Shown here: positions 56,898-64,000 of the stretch, piece by piece
How the letters are laid out: every line of letters begins with the position of its first letter
Position numbering within the stretch: position 1 is the first letter of the stretch
NCBI RefSeq assembly: GCF_003149185.1
Contig: NZ_QGDO01000007.1
Coordinates: 1 to 64,000 of the forward strand
DNA length: 64,000 nt
Direction of reading: 5' to 3'
Source of the DNA: Sediminitomix flava
GTDB lineage: Bacteria > Bacteroidota > Bacteroidia > Cytophagales > Flammeovirgaceae
Position numbers and translations under genes: made by a program
Notes under the pieces: model-generated
Seen by the model: the letters and a program-made list of their open reading frames with translations, nothing else
Told to the model about the DNA's origin: nothing
The model's database searches: none

Positions 56898-57584
56898 ATG
56901 ATTCAGATTCAAAACATTAGTAAAGTTTTTAAAACTAAAACCATCGAAACTTGGGCCTTAGATGATATTTCTTTAGAAGTCAATAAAGGAGAATTTATTT
57001 CCATAATGGGGCCTTCAGGTTGTGGGAAAAGTACCTTGCTCAGTATTATGGGACTTTTAGATCGCTCTACTTCGGGTTCAGTTCAGATTGAAGGGATTGA
57101 TCCAACGAATTATTCTGACAAGAAACTAGCGCATTTTAGAAACGAGCATTTAGGTTTTGTATTTCAGAGTTTTCACTTAATCAATGATCTGAATGTAAAA
57201 GAGAATGTTGCGATGCCACTGATGTATCGTAAAGTTGGAAGTAAAGAAACCAAACAACGAGTAGAAGAGGCTTTAGAAAGAGTTGGGCTTTCACACCGAA
57301 TGAGTCATTTACCATCGCAACTATCGGGAGGGCAAAGACAAAGAGTAGCTATTGCTAGAGCAATTGTAGGTAGACCATCCATTATTTTTGCCGATGAGCC
57401 AACAGGTAATCTTGACTCAGTAATGGGAGAGGAAGTGATGAAACTTTTGATGGAACTAAATAAAGAAGGGGCTACCATTGTGATGGTTACTCACGATGAA
57501 CAACAAGCTAAAATGACAGATCGAATTATCCGAATTTTTGATGGAAAACAAGTCTCAGTTCAAGCCTCAAACCTAGCTTACTAG
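56898..57584 (+). CDS. ABC transporter ATPase (MacB/LolD type)
   Basis: 228 residues. Walker A is GPSGCGKSTLLSIMG, the Q-loop is LGFVFQSFHLI, the signature is LSGGQRQRVAIAR, Walker B is IIFADEPTGNLDS, and the H-loop is MVTHDE. The FQSFHLINDLNVKENVAMPL pattern belongs to the MacB/LolD/FtsE group that drives FtsX-like permeases. The permease follows 5 bp downstream. Confidence 0.93.
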   Translation: MIQIQNISKVFKTKTIETWALDDISLEVNKGEFISIMGPSGCGKSTLLSIMGLLDRSTSGSVQIEGIDPTNYSDKKLAHFRNEHLGFVFQSFHLINDLNVKENVAMPLMYRKVGSKETKQRVEEALERVGLSHRMSHLPSQLSGGQRQRVAIARAIVGRPSIIFADEPTGNLDSVMGEEVMKLLMELNKEGATIVMVTHDEQQAKMTDRIIRIFDGKQVSVQASNLAY

Positions 57585-57589
57585 AAACC

Positions 57590-58822
57590 ATGAAGACATA
57601 TATAAAACTTGCACTCACTTCTATGAAGGCAAAACCTTTTTTTACCTTCATCACCCTTTTTGGAATTAGCCTTACGATTGCATTTTTGGTAGTAGTTGGC
57701 TCAATCATCGACACATCTTATGGGAGTTATGGATTAGAAAAAAGAATGGATCAGATTCTAATCGCCAAAAAATTAGAAGTTGATAGAGAGAATGGTTATT
57801 CGTCATCTTTATATTCCTATTCAGCTTACAAAGATTACTTCAGTAAAATGAAAACACCTGAAGAAATCGTATTGATGAATGATAAGGGTTGGCAAAAGTT
57901 ATACTACCAGAATTTAGCTGAAAAAGTACACAGAAAAGCTGTGGGAGCAAACTTCTTCAAAATCTTTGACTTTGAGTTGATTAATGGTCGTTTTTTTACT
58001 GAAGAAGATCGAAAGCAAGAAAGAGCTTTGGCGATTATTACAGACGAACTTGCTTCTACACTTTTTGGAACAGAAGATCCAATAGGGAAGACCTTAAGGA
58101 TTAGTTCTCGTGATTTTGAAGTGTTTGGAGTGGTTGAGAAAGGAAATAGTTTGAGAAATTTTTCTTACGCAGATGTTTATACTCCGTATCAGATTGAACC
58201 TTCATGGGGTGGAAATATGAGTCCATTTTTAGGGAACTATACCATGTTTCTGTATTTCAAAGATAAAGAATCTGTAGAAAATGGCAGGGCAGAATTTGAG
58301 TCGGTTGTAAAGACTTTACCATTGAATAAAGACAATGAGGAGGTAGGAATAAAAGGAATTTGTTTAAAGTATACAGAAGATCCACTTTATAATCTATTTC
58401 AGATACAATCTTCGTCTGCTTTTTATGGAGTGATATTTACAGTGATTATCCTTTTTATGTCTTTACCAGCTTTCAACCTGATCAATATCAATATCACAAG
58501 AATGTTAGAACGTTCGGGTGAAATTGGGGTAAGAAAAGCATTTGGGGCTTCCATTTCAGACTTGGTAGTTCAGCTTATGGTTGAGAATACCGTAATCACG
58601 TTAATCGGAGGAATAATAGGTTTCGTTTTAGCTACGATTGGTGTGGTAGTCATCAATTACTATCAACTGCTAAATGCGGATGAGTTTTTAGAAATGAATC
58701 CGATGCTATTTGTATTTGGACTTTCTATTACACTTCTTTTTAGCCTTTTTTCTGGAGCTTACCCAGCCTTCAAAATGTCTAGTTTCGAAATTATTTCTTC
58801 TCTTAAATCTGCAAAACAATGA
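57590..58822 (+). CDS. FtsX/MacB-like permease 1
   Basis: 410 residues. It has an N-terminal helix (about 18-40, ITLFGISLTIAFLVVVG), a periplasmic MacB-PCD-like domain (about 45-270), and three C-terminal helices (about 275-400) with ITRMLERSGEIGVRKAFGAS between. The GEIGVRKAFGAS coupling motif contacts the ATPase. Its 3' end overlaps the start of permease 2 by 4 bp (ATGA), so the two probably form a heterodimer in the pump. Confidence 0.9.
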   Translation: MKTYIKLALTSMKAKPFFTFITLFGISLTIAFLVVVGSIIDTSYGSYGLEKRMDQILIAKKLEVDRENGYSSSLYSYSAYKDYFSKMKTPEEIVLMNDKGWQKLYYQNLAEKVHRKAVGANFFKIFDFELINGRFFTEEDRKQERALAIITDELASTLFGTEDPIGKTLRISSRDFEVFGVVEKGNSLRNFSYADVYTPYQIEPSWGGNMSPFLGNYTMFLYFKDKESVENGRAEFESVVKTLPLNKDNEEVGIKGICLKYTEDPLYNLFQIQSSSAFYGVIFTVIILFMSLPAFNLININITRMLERSGEIGVRKAFGASISDLVVQLMVENTVITLIGGIIGFVLATIGVVVINYYQLLNADEFLEMNPMLFVFGLSITLLFSLFSGAYPAFKMSSFEIISSLKSAKQ

Positions 58823-60006
58823 TCAAACATAGCTTTTTACTTTTGTGGGCTCGAAAGCAAAAGAATTTCATGATGATTCTTCAGCTCGCTTTCTCGTTTT
58901 TCTTACTCTTTGGTGTTTTTACGGTTCTTTTTGATTTCTATGATAACTATAAAAGACCAAGAGGTTTTGATGTTGAAAATATAATGGCTCTTTACGTTGA
59001 TGATACTCGCCTTCGAGTTAGCAGTGAAGATTTTGACAAAGATAAAATGAAGAGTTTCGAAAGCATTGATCAACTTCTTTTATCCTTAGATGAGATTGAA
59101 GGATTTGGTGGAGTCGATTCAAGTTTTCCTTTTGCAGGCTCTTGGAATTCAGAATCAATTGATTTGGATAGTGGAATTGGATATCAATATACCCGTCAGG
59201 TCATGACCATAGAAGCCATGAGTTTATTGAATCTTAACTTTATTTCGGGTAGAAATTTTAATCCTTCAGATTTTGACAAAGATTCAAAATCAATGATCGT
59301 GAATGAATACATGTATGAAGAAATAAAACCTTATCTGAATGAAAAAGAAGAATTACTGTTTTTAGATGGCAGTGTACGCATGAGAATTGTTGGTGTAGTA
59401 GAGGGTTTTAAGAAAAAGAATGAATTTGAAGACCCTTTAAGTATCGGATTTTGGCCAAGTAATCCAGAGAATTTTCGTCAGCCCCATATCTTAATTAAGA
59501 CAAAGAATGATCCAAGAGTCATTGAGGCTCAACTGATCAGAGATTTAGAAAAGGTCAGTCCAGATTTGGCATTTGTTCCTAGGTATTTTGATGATATGAA
59601 GGATTCTGCAAACAAGGAAGTTTTAATGCCTTTGATCTTACTTTGTGTGATCAGTCTATTCTTGGTAATTAATATTGCGTTGGGGCTTTACGGTGTGCTT
59701 TGGTACAATATCAGTCAAAGAAAAAGTGAAATAGGGCTTCGAAGAGCGGTAGGTGCAGATAAGACGAGCATAACTCTTCAAATATTATCTGAAGTTGGCG
59801 CACTGTTTACTGTAGCTGTATTCTTAGGAAGTATATTTGCAATTCAGTTCCCTTTGTTAGGGATCTTTAACTTTACCAATTCCGAATATATTGTGGGGGC
59901 TTTATTATCATTTATATTTGTTGGGGTGATAACTATATTCTGTGGTTACTATCCAAGTAAGTTAGCCTCTCGTATTACGCCTGTTGAAGCACTTCATGAA
60001 TTATAA
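58819..60006 (+). CDS. FtsX/MacB-like permease 2
   Basis: 395 residues. It has the same layout as permease 1: a first helix (about 15-38), a periplasmic domain, and three C-terminal helices with SQRKSEIGLRRAVGAD as the coupling motif. It begins inside the permease 1 stop. Together with the ATPase, adaptor and TolC this forms a complete tripartite pump. The cargo cannot be read; MacB-like pumps export peptides, lipids or antibiotics. Confidence 0.9.
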   Translation: MIKHSFLLLWARKQKNFMMILQLAFSFFLLFGVFTVLFDFYDNYKRPRGFDVENIMALYVDDTRLRVSSEDFDKDKMKSFESIDQLLLSLDEIEGFGGVDSSFPFAGSWNSESIDLDSGIGYQYTRQVMTIEAMSLLNLNFISGRNFNPSDFDKDSKSMIVNEYMYEEIKPYLNEKEELLFLDGSVRMRIVGVVEGFKKKNEFEDPLSIGFWPSNPENFRQPHILIKTKNDPRVIEAQLIRDLEKVSPDLAFVPRYFDDMKDSANKEVLMPLILLCVISLFLVINIALGLYGVLWYNISQRKSEIGLRRAVGADKTSITLQILSEVGALFTVAVFLGSIFAIQFPLLGIFNFTNSEYIVGALLSFIFVGVITIFCGYYPSKLASRITPVEALHEL

Positions 60007-60015
60007 TTTAGAGAT

Positions 60016-61419
60016 ATGATTAAGCCTAAGCCGTTTATTTTGATTGTAGATGATGACCCCGCAGTGTGTAAGTCATTAGGTTTTTTCTTTAAACAAAAAG
60101 GATTTAATCCTGTCTTAGCCTCCAATCCAAAGGAGGCTTTTGATGCTTTGCCCGAGTTTCAATTTTCTTGTGTGATTTTAGATATGAATTTCAAGATCGA
60201 AACCACAGGTGAAGATGGCTTAAAAACACTTTCTAAGATCAAAAAAGATTACCCTAAATTGCCTGTTATCTTATTTACAGGTTGGGGAACAATGGAACTT
60301 GCAATTGAGGGGATGAAACGAGGAGCTTCTGATTTTGTGAGTAAACCTTGGGAAAATGACCATCTTTTGAAAACTGTAAATACTGCAATCGAATTGGCGA
60401 AAGAGAAGCCGCAAAAGCAAAAGTTTTCTAAAAGCTCAGAACGAAAAAAACTAGACCTTGAATATAACTTCTCTAAAATAATTGGGCAAGACTCAAAGCT
60501 ATTGGAAGTTCTTGAAACCGTAGGGAGAGTGGCTCAAACAGATGCGCCAATCCTCATCATGGGAGAGAGTGGGACAGGAAAAGAATTGATTGCTGAAGCT
60601 ATACATTTGAATAGTCCAAGAAAGGCAAATGAATTTGTAAAAGTAAATCTTGGAGGAATTTCACAATCATTATTTGAAAGTGAAATGTTTGGACATAAAA
60701 AAGGAGCTTTTACGGGTGCTCATACAGATCGGATCGGAAGATTTGCATTGGCTGATAAAGGCAGTATTTTCTTGGATGAAATGGGCGAGTTGGACTTGTC
60801 TTCTCAAGTAAAATTGCTGAGAGTATTACAAGAACGAAAGTTTGAGGTTTTAGGAAGTAGTAAAACAGAAAAAGCTGATTTTAGGGTGATTTCTGCGACA
60901 AATAAAGTACTGCCAGAGTTGGTGAGTGAAGGGAAGTTTAGAGAAGATTTATTTTTCAGAATTAATCTGATTACGGTTTATTTACCATCTCTGCGTGAGC
61001 GAAAAGAAGATGTTCCGTTATTAGCTCAACACTTTTTAGATCAGCTTTCTGAATCTTATGGCATACCTTCCAAAGGAATTTCAGAAGAAGCAATGAATTG
61101 GCTAAAAAATCAACCACTAAAAGGGAATATCCGAGAACTAAAGAATTGGGTTGAAAGTACGGTTCTGATGTCAAAAAATGAAACTTTAGAAGTTGAGGAT
61201 TTTAAGACAAACCCAACTTATGTAAATGCATTTAAGGACGATGAATTAGAAACTGAATTTCTTCCCGAAGGATTTAATTTGGAGCAAATGGAAGAACTTA
61301 TGGTGAAAAAGGCTTTAGAAGCTCACGACTATAAAATTGCTCCAGCAGCCAAAGCTTTAGGCATTTCGAGAAATGCTCTTTACAGAAAAATTGAGAAGTA
61401 TAATTTATCAGATGCTTAG
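60016..61419 (+). CDS. Sigma-54-dependent response regulator (NtrC family)
   Basis: 467 residues. The receiver (1-120) has Asp12-Asp14 and phospho-acceptor Asp56 in VILDMNF, with an insert (KIETTGEDG) after it. The AAA+ domain has Walker A GESGTGKE (about 183-190), the sigma-54 contact GAFTGA (about 230-235) and Walker B SIFLDEMGE. A C-terminal Fis-type HTH has AAKALGISRNALYRKIEKY. It activates sigma-54 promoters when phosphorylated. It is 9 bp after permease 2, and its target is probably this operon (inference). Confidence 0.93.
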   Translation: MIKPKPFILIVDDDPAVCKSLGFFFKQKGFNPVLASNPKEAFDALPEFQFSCVILDMNFKIETTGEDGLKTLSKIKKDYPKLPVILFTGWGTMELAIEGMKRGASDFVSKPWENDHLLKTVNTAIELAKEKPQKQKFSKSSERKKLDLEYNFSKIIGQDSKLLEVLETVGRVAQTDAPILIMGESGTGKELIAEAIHLNSPRKANEFVKVNLGGISQSLFESEMFGHKKGAFTGAHTDRIGRFALADKGSIFLDEMGELDLSSQVKLLRVLQERKFEVLGSSKTEKADFRVISATNKVLPELVSEGKFREDLFFRINLITVYLPSLRERKEDVPLLAQHFLDQLSESYGIPSKGISEEAMNWLKNQPLKGNIRELKNWVESTVLMSKNETLEVEDFKTNPTYVNAFKDDELETEFLPEGFNLEQMEELMVKKALEAHDYKIAPAAKALGISRNALYRKIEKYNLSDA

Positions 61420-62719
61420 ACTAGAATACATTTTTTTAACCCTACTTATCGTAGGAACTCTACTTGGGATAACTTTTCCTTTACGATTAGAACATCCACA
61501 TTTATTTATCATAGCTGAAGTTGTCTCTGTAATTGTACTGTTTTGGCATCTAAGGTTATGGTATTTTTTTCATAGGCCACTCAAAGAATTGAATAATGCA
61601 CTAAACCTTCTCAAGCATAATGATTTCCAATCTCGATTAATTACGAGCCCGCATCCTGTTGTAAACAAGTTAGTTGTAGTTTATAACAAGATCATGGAAC
61701 GTTTGCAACAGGAACGTGTAAAACAACAAGAACAGCGATACTTTTTGGAACATCTGATCAATGCATCTCCAAACGGTATTGTTGTATTGGATTATGATGG
61801 AAATGTGTTGCAAGTGAACCCTTCAGCTTTGCAGATGACAGAATCTAAGCTTGAGGAACTGAAGGGAAAGGCACTAGGTGAAATCAAGAATGATTTCTTA
61901 AAGAAATTAGTTAGTATTCCTCTAGATGAAGTCATTGAAATAAATCTATCGGGAGGTCGGAGATATAGGTGTCAGAAAACAAGTTTTATTTTTAAAGGCT
62001 TTCCACAGCAGTTTCTTATCATTCAAGACAGTCTAGCTCTTGATATGAAGAAAGAAAAACAAGCTTACAGCAAAGTGATCAGAATGATGAGCCATGAAGT
62101 AAATAATACGGTTGGTGCAGTCAATTCGTATTTAGATACCTTGAAGATATTTGCACCCGAAGAGGATGAAGTGAAGGATGATTATTTGGAAGCGATTGAT
62201 GTCGTGCAAGGACGAAATACGGCAATGGCTGATTTTATGAAGGCTTTTGCTTCTGTGGTGAAAATACCTGATGTAGATTTAAAAGAGGTTGATTTAGGAA
62301 AACTTATTGATCAGGTGCTTTTACTTTTTGCTCAAAATATAGATGAAGCAGACATTCAAATAGTAAAATCTTATCAAAACTATAAAATTCCTGTACTAGC
62401 AGATCGAATGCTATTGGAACAGGTATTTATTAATATTTTCAAGAATGCTGTGGAAGCTATTCAAGAAGCCTCAGAAGATGGGGGTAAATTGATAAATGTG
62501 TCATGGAACCCTAAAAAGAAAACACTTGAAGTTTGGAACTCAGGGAATAAAATTCCTAGGGAGATAGAAGAGCAGCTATTTACTCCTTTCTTTAGTTCTA
62601 AAGCAAATGGGCAAGGTATTGGTTTAACGATTTGTAGGGATATTTTAATGAAACATCATTGGGATTATAAGCTTTATTCTCCAGAAAAAGGAGGAGCTAT
62701 TTTTGAAATTAAAATTTAG
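61412..62719 (+). CDS. Sensor histidine kinase of the efflux operon
   Basis: 435 residues. The ATG at 61412 overlaps the regulator stop by 8 bp, and I prefer it to the ATG at 61373, because a membrane helix starts at once. Two helices (about 3-20 and 25-45) have almost no periplasmic loop between them. A HAMP-like linker and a PAS domain follow (LINASPNGIVVLDYDGNVLQVNPSA), then the phospho-acceptor His228 in MMSHEVNNTVGAV and HATPase_c (GQGIGLTICRDIL). It is an NtrB/NtrY-like cytoplasmic-sensing kinase, with the regulator as its cognate partner. Confidence 0.9.
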   Translation: MLRLEYIFLTLLIVGTLLGITFPLRLEHPHLFIIAEVVSVIVLFWHLRLWYFFHRPLKELNNALNLLKHNDFQSRLITSPHPVVNKLVVVYNKIMERLQQERVKQQEQRYFLEHLINASPNGIVVLDYDGNVLQVNPSALQMTESKLEELKGKALGEIKNDFLKKLVSIPLDEVIEINLSGGRRYRCQKTSFIFKGFPQQFLIIQDSLALDMKKEKQAYSKVIRMMSHEVNNTVGAVNSYLDTLKIFAPEEDEVKDDYLEAIDVVQGRNTAMADFMKAFASVVKIPDVDLKEVDLGKLIDQVLLLFAQNIDEADIQIVKSYQNYKIPVLADRMLLEQVFINIFKNAVEAIQEASEDGGKLINVSWNPKKKTLEVWNSGNKIPREIEEQLFTPFFSSKANGQGIGLTICRDILMKHHWDYKLYSPEKGGAIFEIKI

Positions 62720-62802
62720 CTTAGATTAATAGTGATCTAATGAAAACCATAGTCTATTTTATGTGTTTTCATTTTACAACTTATGGTTTTAAATCTTTAA
62801 AA

Positions 62803-63195
62803 ATGGAAAGTGTAATTCTCTTTGATGGTGTTTGTAATCTTTGCAATTCGAGTGTGAATTTTATCATTGATCATGATAAATCTAATCGTTTTGTATTTGC
62901 TTCTTTACAATCAGAAGAAGGAGAGAAGATACTTCAAAAAACAGGACTTTCTTCAGATTATTTGGATAGCTTAGTTTTAGTTGAAGGAGAAAAAGTCTTC
63001 ACAAAATCGACTGCAGCTCTAAAAATCGCAAGTGGGTTAGCTTTCCCGTGGAATTTGTTTAAACCTTTGTTGTTTTTGCCTAAGGCTTTTAGAGATTTCT
63101 TTTACGATATCATTGCAAGAAACCGTTACAATTGGTTTGGGAAAGAAGATCAATGCCGTATCCCAACACCTGAGCTACGGCAAAAATTTTTATAA
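62803..63195 (+). CDS. DCC-family (DUF393) thiol-disulfide oxidoreductase-like protein
   Basis: 130 residues from the ATG at 62803; an ATG at 62740 would add 21 residues of no family character. The N-terminal DGVCNLCNSSVNFI holds the DxxCxxC motif that names the family. RFVFASLQSEEGE and the ending RYNWFGKEDQCRIPT are also typical. A redox role is assumed from the fold. The last six bases overlap the stop of the convergent reductase gene (TTATAA). Confidence 0.85.
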   Translation: MESVILFDGVCNLCNSSVNFIIDHDKSNRFVFASLQSEEGEKILQKTGLSSDYLDSLVLVEGEKVFTKSTAALKIASGLAFPWNLFKPLLFLPKAFRDFFYDIIARNRYNWFGKEDQCRIPTPELRQKFL

Positions 63196-64000
63196 AAAGG
63201 AATATTCTTTTAACGCTCGATCAATGGCATCGGGACTTTCTAAAAAGAAAATGCCATTCTCATTTATTTTCTCCATAGAAAGCCTAATATCTCGGCTTTT
63301 ATGAATTTTTTGAACGGTTGTAATAGCAGGATTAACTCCAATCTTTTCCAAAACTTGGATTACATTCTGATATCTGCTGAATGGGTTTTCACTACCAAAA
63401 TGATATAATCCATGTGGAAGATCAAAGACTTTGGTGAGATTCTCTATAAACTCATAGACATATGTTAGCCCCCTGTATTCCATATCCGATACATTCATGA
63501 CATTTCCTTTTAATTGATCATGAATGGTAGACCATAAAATATTTGGGTTAATCTTTAAGCCTCTTTCAGGCATACCGAACAACCAAGTCAGTCGAAGAAT
63601 CCAAAAATTATCTAGAGTTTCGGCAATCGCCTTTTCAGCTTCTAGTTTTGTAGTTCCGTAATAAGTATTTGGGCTAGGTAGTGTTTCTTCAGAATACGGA
63701 CCTTCTTCTTCATTCCCGTTAAAAACTTGTTCTGTACTTAGGAAAACTAGCTCAATGCCATATTCTTTACAGCATTCAGCAATGTTTTTACTGCCTAACA
63801 CATTTACTTCATATGCTAATTCTTTATTTTCTTCACAAAGTTGTGTGCTTGTAATAGCTGCTCCGTGAATGACATAATCGGGCTGATGAACATCAAAATA
63901 ATTATTGATGGCAGTAAAATCTCTGACATCTAATTCTTTACTACTAGGGTTTAGTACAATATATTGGTCTTTGACAAAATCTTTGAATCGAGTACCAATA
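63190..64000 (-). CDS. dTDP-4-dehydrorhamnose reductase-like sugar-nucleotide reductase (RmlD family), cut by window edge
   Basis: Partial: the frame stays open to the right edge, where it reads KDFVKDQYIVLNPSSKELDV, so the N-terminal NAD(P)-binding Gly motif is missing. Visible motifs are PDYVIHGAAITSTQLCEEN, then VFLSTEQVFNGNEEEGPYSE, and the active-site YxxxK in YYGTTKLEAEKAI. This is the RmlD/short-chain dehydrogenase branch acting on dTDP-linked sugars. A GTG at 63801 lies in mid-domain and is not the start. The substrate may differ from rhamnose. Confidence 0.75.
   Translation of the reverse strand, partial: IGTRFKDFVKDQYIVLNPSSKELDVRDFTAINNYFDVHQPDYVIHGAAITSTQLCEENKELAYEVNVLGSKNIAECCKEYGIELVFLSTEQVFNGNEEEGPYSEETLPSPNTYYGTTKLEAEKAIAETLDNFWILRLTWLFGMPERGLKINPNILWSTIHDQLKGNVMNVSDMEYRGLTYVYEFIENLTKVFDLPHGLYHFGSENPFSRYQNVIQVLEKIGVNPAITTVQKIHKSRDIRLSMEKINENGIFFLESPDAIDRALKEYSFL

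Noticed and set aside
63190-63801. Complete reductase gene starting at a GTG (63801)
   Set aside because: The same frame continues without a stop to 64000 with clear family sequence (HGAAITSTQ), so the gene is cut by the window edge.

Overview
The window is about 64 kb of AT-rich DNA, by eye near 35% GC. It comes from a member of the Bacteroidota, most likely Cytophagales or a Flammeovirga-like lineage. The evidence is a type IX secretion (T9SS) sortase with its barrel partner, DUF5686 and DUF4249 proteins, a TonB-dependent receptor with a carboxypeptidase-like plug extension, Bacteroidota-type promoter boxes (TTG-N19/20-TAnnTTTG), and almost no Shine-Dalgarno sequences. About 43 intact or edge-cut protein genes are supported. 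No rRNA, tRNA or CRISPR array was seen.

Layout. 1-1300: gene-free DNA holding a decayed IS3-family insertion sequence and a second decayed coding segment. 1.3-7.7 kb: a T9SS pair, a long C25 peptidase (PorU2 type) and PorV2. 7.8-14 kb: SixA-like phosphatase and YdcF-like protein, a membrane protein with a nuclease-like domain, GlpD, and a heparinase II/III-like lyase. 14.2-22.9 kb: a sensory island with a lone receiver, a degenerate CheR-like protein, a CheB-CheR-PAS-histidine kinase fusion, and a divergent CheB-CheR-PAS fusion without a kinase. 22.9-27.9 kb: a BLUF photoreceptor, a BCCT transporter with a universal stress protein, and a DNA photolyase. 28-31.5 kb: pta and ackA. 31.9-33.8 kb: a small membrane protein and an orphan TolC.

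34.1-35.5 kb: infC-rpmI-rplT, with a second promoter and a structured leader before rpmI. 35.5-40.9 kb: GH3-family enzyme, lptB, a receiver-kinase hybrid, a CPXCG protein and a lipoprotein. 40.9-49.6 kb: DUF5686 protein, a lipid-anchored gamma-glutamyltransferase, acs and an acyl-CoA carboxylase beta subunit. 49.7-53.9 kb: a zinc-ribbon membrane protein, then a DUF4249 and TonB-receptor pair. 54.1-62.7 kb: an efflux operon (adaptor, TolC, ABC ATPase, two FtsX/MacB permeases) that ends in its own sigma-54 response regulator and histidine kinase. The window closes with a DCC-family protein and an edge-cut RmlD-like reductase.

Three themes stand out. The first is dense signalling: three histidine kinases, two CheB-CheR fusions and BLUF blue-light sensing. 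The second is acetate/acyl-CoA metabolism: pta, ackA, acs and a carboxylase. The third is very compact convergent gene ends, where one strong hairpin appears to terminate both genes and also encodes the last residues or stop codon of one of them. The least ordinary regions are the CheB/CheR island with no chemoreceptor or CheA nearby, the PorU2/PorV2 pair, and the leader in front of rpmI.
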